Origin: JABJAG01 sp965222215
GTDB taxonomy: Bacteria; Pseudomonadota; Alphaproteobacteria; UBA6615
Assembly (NCBI GenBank): GCA_965222215.1
Contig: OZ244931.1
Coordinates: forward strand, 3,842,276-3,906,275
Direction of reading: 5' to 3'
Length of the DNA stretch: 64,000 nucleotides
Notes under the pieces: model-generated
Told to the model about the DNA's origin: nothing
What the model saw: the letters and a program-made list of their open reading frames with translations, nothing else
The model's database searches: none
Translations under genes and position numbers: made by a program
In this document: one piece after another, positions 60,975 through 64,000 of the stretch
Numbering within the stretch: the first letter of the stretch is position 1
Layout of the letters: the number at the start of each line of letters is the position of its first letter

Positions 60975-62486
60975 ATGGCCAAAGAACGGAAACGGGTTGG
61001 TATCTGGGTCCGTGTATCGACCGACGATCAAGCGCTTGGTGACAGTCCGGCGCACCATGAAAAGCGTGCTCGTGCCTATGCCGAGGCGAAGGACTGGACG
61101 GTCGTAGAGGTCTATCGCCTCGAAGGCGTTTCCGGCAAAGCGGTTATGGAGCATCCGGAGATGACCCGGATGCTCGAACATGTCCGCACGGGCCATATCT
61201 CGGGCCTGCTTTTTTCCAAGCTCGCCCGTCTTGCCCGCAGCACCAAACATCTGCTCGATCTGGCAGACATCTTCCGCGAACACGATGCCGATCTGGTATC
61301 GCTCCAGGAAAGCATCGATACCGCCTCGCCGGCGGGTCTTTTGTTTTTCACAATCATCGCAGCGATGGCGCAGTGGGAGCGGGAAGAGATCGCGGAACGC
61401 GTGGCCGCCTCCATCCCTGTTCGCGCACAGCTTGGAAAGAACCTCGGCGGTGCCGCTTCCTTTGGCTACCGCTGGGAGGGACATAACCTGGTTCCTGATC
61501 CAGATGAAGCGCCGGTCCGAAAGCTCGTCTACGAACTGTTTCTCGAACATCGTCGCAAGAAGACGGTCGCCCGTGTTCTGAACGAGCGAGGCTATCGTAC
61601 CCGCAAGGGCGCCAAGTTCAGCGACACCACCATCACGCGGCTGCTCAAAGACCCGACGGCCAAGGGGAAACGCCGGGCCAACTACACGAAGTCCCCTGGC
61701 ATCAATAAGCAATGGCAGTTCAAGCCCGAGGACGAATGGGTGTGGGTCGATTGCGTGCCGATCGTTTCCGAAGAACTTTGGGACCAGTGCAACGCGATCC
61801 TCGACGAGCAAACAAAAACGCGCAAGCCGAGCCGAAAGCCTCGTCATGTCTTTGCCGGACGTGTGCTCTGTCACTGTGGTGGCAAGATGTATGTGCCGTC
61901 TAACACTCCGAAGTACGTCTGCTACGACTGCCGTAACAAGATCCCGGTCGATGATCTGGAGGCCCTGTTCCACGAACAGCTTCGGGAGTTCGTCTCATCG
62001 CCTGATGAAGTCGCCAACTATCTCGGTATGGCGAACGATGAGATTGCAGAGATGGAGCGGCTTCTCGAAGCTCTTCCCAACGAGCAACGAGAACTTCAGC
62101 GTCAGATGGACCGCTGGTCGAAGGCCTTCATGGATGATGAAATCAGCCAAGCAGCATTCGCCCGCGAGTACCGTCCGCTCGACGAGCGCTACCAGCAGAT
62201 CGAGGACGAACTTCCACGGCTTCAGGCTGAACTAGACGTCCTTAAAATCGACTATCTCTCGTCCGATAAAATCCTTTCAGAAGCGGCAGATCTGTTTACC
62301 CAATGGCCGTCCATGGAACTGGAAGCTCGCAGGGCTCTTGTCGAAGCCGTGGTGGACACAATTACCATTGGGAAAGAAGACGTTAGCATCGATCTCATAG
62401 CGTTACCTTCCTTCGGAAGTGGTGACTACAAGGCAACGCCGGAACACGGGTTCATGGCGGCGATCAGCTGGAAGCGTGCCGGGTAG
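60975..62486 (+). CDS. Large serine recombinase (island integrase), C-terminus supplied by host comM
   Basis: A 503-residue protein: resolvase domain with catalytic Ser15 (WVRVSTDDQALGDS) and the KLARLARSTKHL loop, recombinase domain (LGGAASFGYRW to about 250), zinc ribbon (CHCGGKMYVP...YVCYDC) and a coiled-coil segment (about 355-430). Its codons run past the right junction: residues 1-490 are element-encoded and the last 13 (from the codon with the core CA, reading HGFMAAISWKRAG) are antisense comM. In the circle the same frame would continue into the HTH protein at 7494, giving about 624 residues. GGGAGGT precedes the ATG. Confidence 0.93.
   Translation: MAKERKRVGIWVRVSTDDQALGDSPAHHEKRARAYAEAKDWTVVEVYRLEGVSGKAVMEHPEMTRMLEHVRTGHISGLLFSKLARLARSTKHLLDLADIFREHDADLVSLQESIDTASPAGLLFFTIIAAMAQWEREEIAERVAASIPVRAQLGKNLGGAASFGYRWEGHNLVPDPDEAPVRKLVYELFLEHRRKKTVARVLNERGYRTRKGAKFSDTTITRLLKDPTAKGKRRANYTKSPGINKQWQFKPEDEWVWVDCVPIVSEELWDQCNAILDEQTKTRKPSRKPRHVFAGRVLCHCGGKMYVPSNTPKYVCYDCRNKIPVDDLEALFHEQLREFVSSPDEVANYLGMANDEIAEMERLLEALPNEQRELQRQMDRWSKAFMDDEISQAAFAREYRPLDERYQQIEDELPRLQAELDVLKIDYLSSDKILSEAADLFTQWPSMELEARRALVEAVVDTITIGKEDVSIDLIALPSFGSGDYKATPEHGFMAAISWKRAG
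62430..62456 (+). mobile_element. attR, right junction of the comM island
   Basis: The arm AAGGCAACGCCG (62430-62441) is followed by GAA, the core CA (62445-62446) and then host comM CGGGTTCATGG. The arm is the exact reverse complement of the arm CGGCGTTGCCTT at attL, so attP is symmetric around GAACATAG, with CA in the centre. Confidence 0.93.
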
Positions 62487-63484
62487 GCGACATGGTGGTT
62501 TGCCCGCGCGACAACCGCGCGTCCGCTCTCGATGGGCTGGCGCAGGGATTCCAGCGCCTGGCGGGAGAATTCCGGCAGTTCGTCGAGGAAAAGAACACCC
62601 CGGTGGGCGAGCGAAACCTCGCCCGGCTTCGCCCGGGTGCCGCCGCCGACGAGCGCGGCCAGCGAGGCGGAGTGGTGCGGGTCGCGGAACGGGCGCACGG
62701 TCATCAGCCCGCCCTCGGGCAGGGTGTTCGACAGGGAATGGATCATCGAGACCTCGAGTGCCTCGGCGGCCGACAGCGGCGGCAGGATGCCGGGCAGGCG
62801 CGAGGCCAGCATCGACTTGCCGGCGCCCGGCGGGCCGGACATCAGCAGGTTGTGGCCGCCGGCCGCGGCGATTTCCAGCGCGCGCTTGGCGGTCTCCTGC
62901 CCCTTGATGTCGCGCAGGTCGGGCAGCGCAGGCGTGCTGTCCTGTTGCGCGCGGGCGCGCGGGCGCGACAGCATCTGGGTGCCCTTGAAGTGGTTGACCA
63001 GCGCCAGCACGTCGGGCGCGGCGAGGATGTCGATTTCGCCCGCCCACGCCGCTTCCCCGCCCTGGGCCGCCGGGCAGATCAGCCCCCTGTCGCGGGCCGA
63101 CGCGTCGATGGCCGCCGGCAGCACGCCTGCCACGGGCGCCAGCGCCCCGTCGAGGGAGAGCTCGCCCAGCGCGGTGTAGCGGTCGAGCGTGTCGTCGGGC
63201 AGCACGTCCATGGCGGCGAGCAGGCCGAGCGCGATGGGCAGGTCGAAATGGCTGCCCTCCTTGGCGAGGTCGGCGGGGGCGAGGTTCACGGTGATCCGCT
63301 TCGGGGGCAGGGCGAGGCCGAGCGCGTTCAGCGCCGCGCGCACGCGCTCCTTCGATTCGCCGACCGCCTTGTCCGGCAGCCCGACGATGGTGAAGGCGGG
63401 CAGTCCCGCGCCCATCTGCACCTGCACGTCGACATCGACGACGTCCACGCCCTGGAAGGCGACCGTGCTGATATGTGCGACCAT
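62447..63484 (-). pseudogene. comM: comM, 5' part (N-terminal 346 residues)
   Basis: Minus-strand reading starts MVAHISTVAFQGVDVVDVDVQVQMGAGLPAFTIVGLPDKAV (ChlI/Lon-like N-terminal domain) and includes Walker A MSGPPGAGKSMLA, Walker B VLFLDELPEF and ARFQLIAAMNP, the end of the AAA+ core. At 62446 it enters the island and stops four codons later after CSGVAL-like sequence (TAG at 62426). A truncated protein with an intact Walker A/B could be made but lacks the C-terminal domain and zinc loop. The rest of comM is at 6938-7432. Confidence 0.95.
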
Positions 63485-63562
63485 TGATGCGAGTCCGGAA
63501 TAGATCGGACGCGACTATAGCGGCCCATTTTTTCTATGAGAACAAAAAAAGAACAAACATCA

Positions 63563-64000
63563 TCACGCGGCGTTAGCCGTTTCGCCTGTGATCGGCAGTT
63601 TTACCGTTAGCTCAAGTCCGCCGCCCTCGCGGTTTCGCGCGGCGACGCTGCCCCCCACGGCCTCCACGTTGCGGCGGACGATCCACAGGCCGATGCCGAA
63701 GTTGGCGCCGGCGCGCGCCTGGGCTTCGTCGCGGCGCGAGTAGTAGCGCTCGAAGATGCGTTCCAGCTCGCTGTCGGGCACGCCGGGGCCCTCGTCGGCG
63801 ACGATGAGTTGCGCGGATCCGTTCGCCTCGCTCAGCGCAACCGCGATCTTCGAGTTCGCCGGCGCGAAGCTGATCGCGTTCTCGAACAGGTTGTCGATCA
63901 CCGTCTCGAACAGTTCCTCGCTGCCGCGCACCGGAATGCCGTCCTCGACCGTGGCCTCCAGATGCAGGCGGTGGGATTCCATGGTCTCGCGGTGGGCGCG
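63563..64000 (-). CDS. Sensor histidine kinase, C-terminal ATPase part
   Basis: The gene enters from the right edge; 145 codons are visible, ending at 63563. They carry the HATPase_c domain: N-box LFETVIDNLFENAISFAP, G1 DEGPGV, F-box-like FERYYSRRDEAQ and G2 GANFGIGLWIVRRNVEAVGG. This is the ATP-binding part of a two-component kinase, similar to ChvG-like alphaproteobacterial sensors. It precedes comM on the same strand with about 80 nt between. Phosphoacceptor and sensor domains are outside the window. Confidence 0.88.
   Translation of the reverse strand, partial: RAHRETMESHRLHLEATVEDGIPVRGSEELFETVIDNLFENAISFAPANSKIAVALSEANGSAQLIVADEGPGVPDSELERIFERYYSRRDEAQARAGANFGIGLWIVRRNVEAVGGSVAARNREGGGLELTVKLPITGETANAA

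Larger units (their letters stand above)
7431..62446. mobile_element. 55-kb genomic island integrated in comM by a large serine recombinase
   Basis: The segment lies exactly between the two comM halves. Its ends share only CA, as expected for serine-integrase strand exchange, and the deduced attP has perfect 12-bp inverted arms. The integrating enzyme is most likely the large serine recombinase at 60975-62486. Cargo includes a catabolic/transport cluster, an efflux operon, a long membrane/lipoprotein/patatin train, a ubiquitin-like operon, toxin-antitoxin genes, two HerA/TraG-like ATPases, ParB-like and AAA+ proteins and a second serine recombinase. I saw no relaxase or VirB-type channel, so self-transfer is unproven. 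GC changes in blocks inside the island suggest a composite origin. Confidence 0.93.

Noticed and set aside
7431..62446. Tn7-like (AbaR-type) insertion in comM
   Set aside because: No TnsA/B/C-like transposase genes at the ends and no 5-bp target duplication; only a 2-bp core and symmetric arms, which fit a serine integrase.
7431..62446. tRNA, rRNA or CRISPR array in the island
   Set aside because: No regularly spaced repeats and no cloverleaf-like sequence were seen by eye; integration is in a protein gene, not a tRNA.

Overview
The window looks like a piece of an alphaproteobacterial chromosome (probably Rhodospirillales-like, genus not determinable by eye). Both flanks (1-7430 and 62447-64000) are GC-rich with overlapping operons, and the middle carries typical alphaproteobacterial accessory families (MucR/Ros zinc-finger regulator, DUF3768, a ParB-like plasmid protein).

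The organising fact is that the chromosomal gene comM (Mg-chelatase-like AAA+ ATPase of natural transformation) is cut in two. Its 5' part (346 codons) lies at 62447-63484 and its 3' part at 6938-7432, both on the minus strand. Joining the halves rebuilds a 510-residue ComM, with a Cys codon spanning the join. The 55,014 bp between is an integrated element. A large serine recombinase gene sits at its right end. The 2-bp core CA is present at both junctions, and the reconstructed attP is a perfect 12-bp inverted repeat around an 8-bp centre with CA in the middle. In the circular form the recombinase frame would run through attP, without a stop, into the helix-turn-helix gene now stranded at the left end.

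Layout. (1) 1-6933: host genes: HIT fragment, TauD-like dioxygenase, small ORFs, acetolactate-synthase-like enzyme, YjbQ, and the retropepsin / RimK / aspartoacylase-like operon. (2) 7494-22543: lower-GC catabolic and transport cluster: IclR and GntR regulators, a dehydrogenase-NTF2 fusion, 2OG-Fe(II) oxygenase, broken VOC gene, alpha/beta hydrolase, two ornithine-cyclodeaminase-like and two DHDPS-like paralogues, a nitrate/taurine-type ABC importer and an AhpD/CMD-like protein. (3) 22544-23087: AT-rich gap with a strong terminator and a possible small RNA. (4) 23088-26815: GC-rich block with damaged ends: M24 peptidase remnant, LLM oxidoreductase, LysR, BKACE enzyme. (5) 26907-31025: cupin and an EmrRAB-like MarR-HlyD-MFS efflux operon. 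(6) 31333-40788: a long minus-strand gene train: exported and membrane proteins, lipoprotein, patatin, exported NUC-type nuclease, Cys-rich peptide, and a HerA/TraG-like ATPase with a nuclease-like tail. (7) 41071-49155: HTH, PRTase-like protein with C-terminal repeats, orphan tyrosine recombinase, a multi-ubiquitin / E2 / JAB-E1 operon, and a divergent HigB plus HigA-ImmA/IrrE pair. (8) 49298-62446: element backbone: DUF3768, TraD/HerA-like ATPase, ParB-like, MucR, DUF4238, a second serine recombinase, AAA+ ATPase, HTH plus RuvC-like pair, Fic toxin-antitoxin, and the integrating serine recombinase. (9) The 5' part of comM and the end of a sensor histidine kinase.

The most interesting points are the integration-dependent C-terminus of the recombinase, the compact bacterial ubiquitin-like operon, and the uncharacterised patatin / lipoprotein / HerA gene train. 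All family assignments are from reading the sequence; no searches were run.
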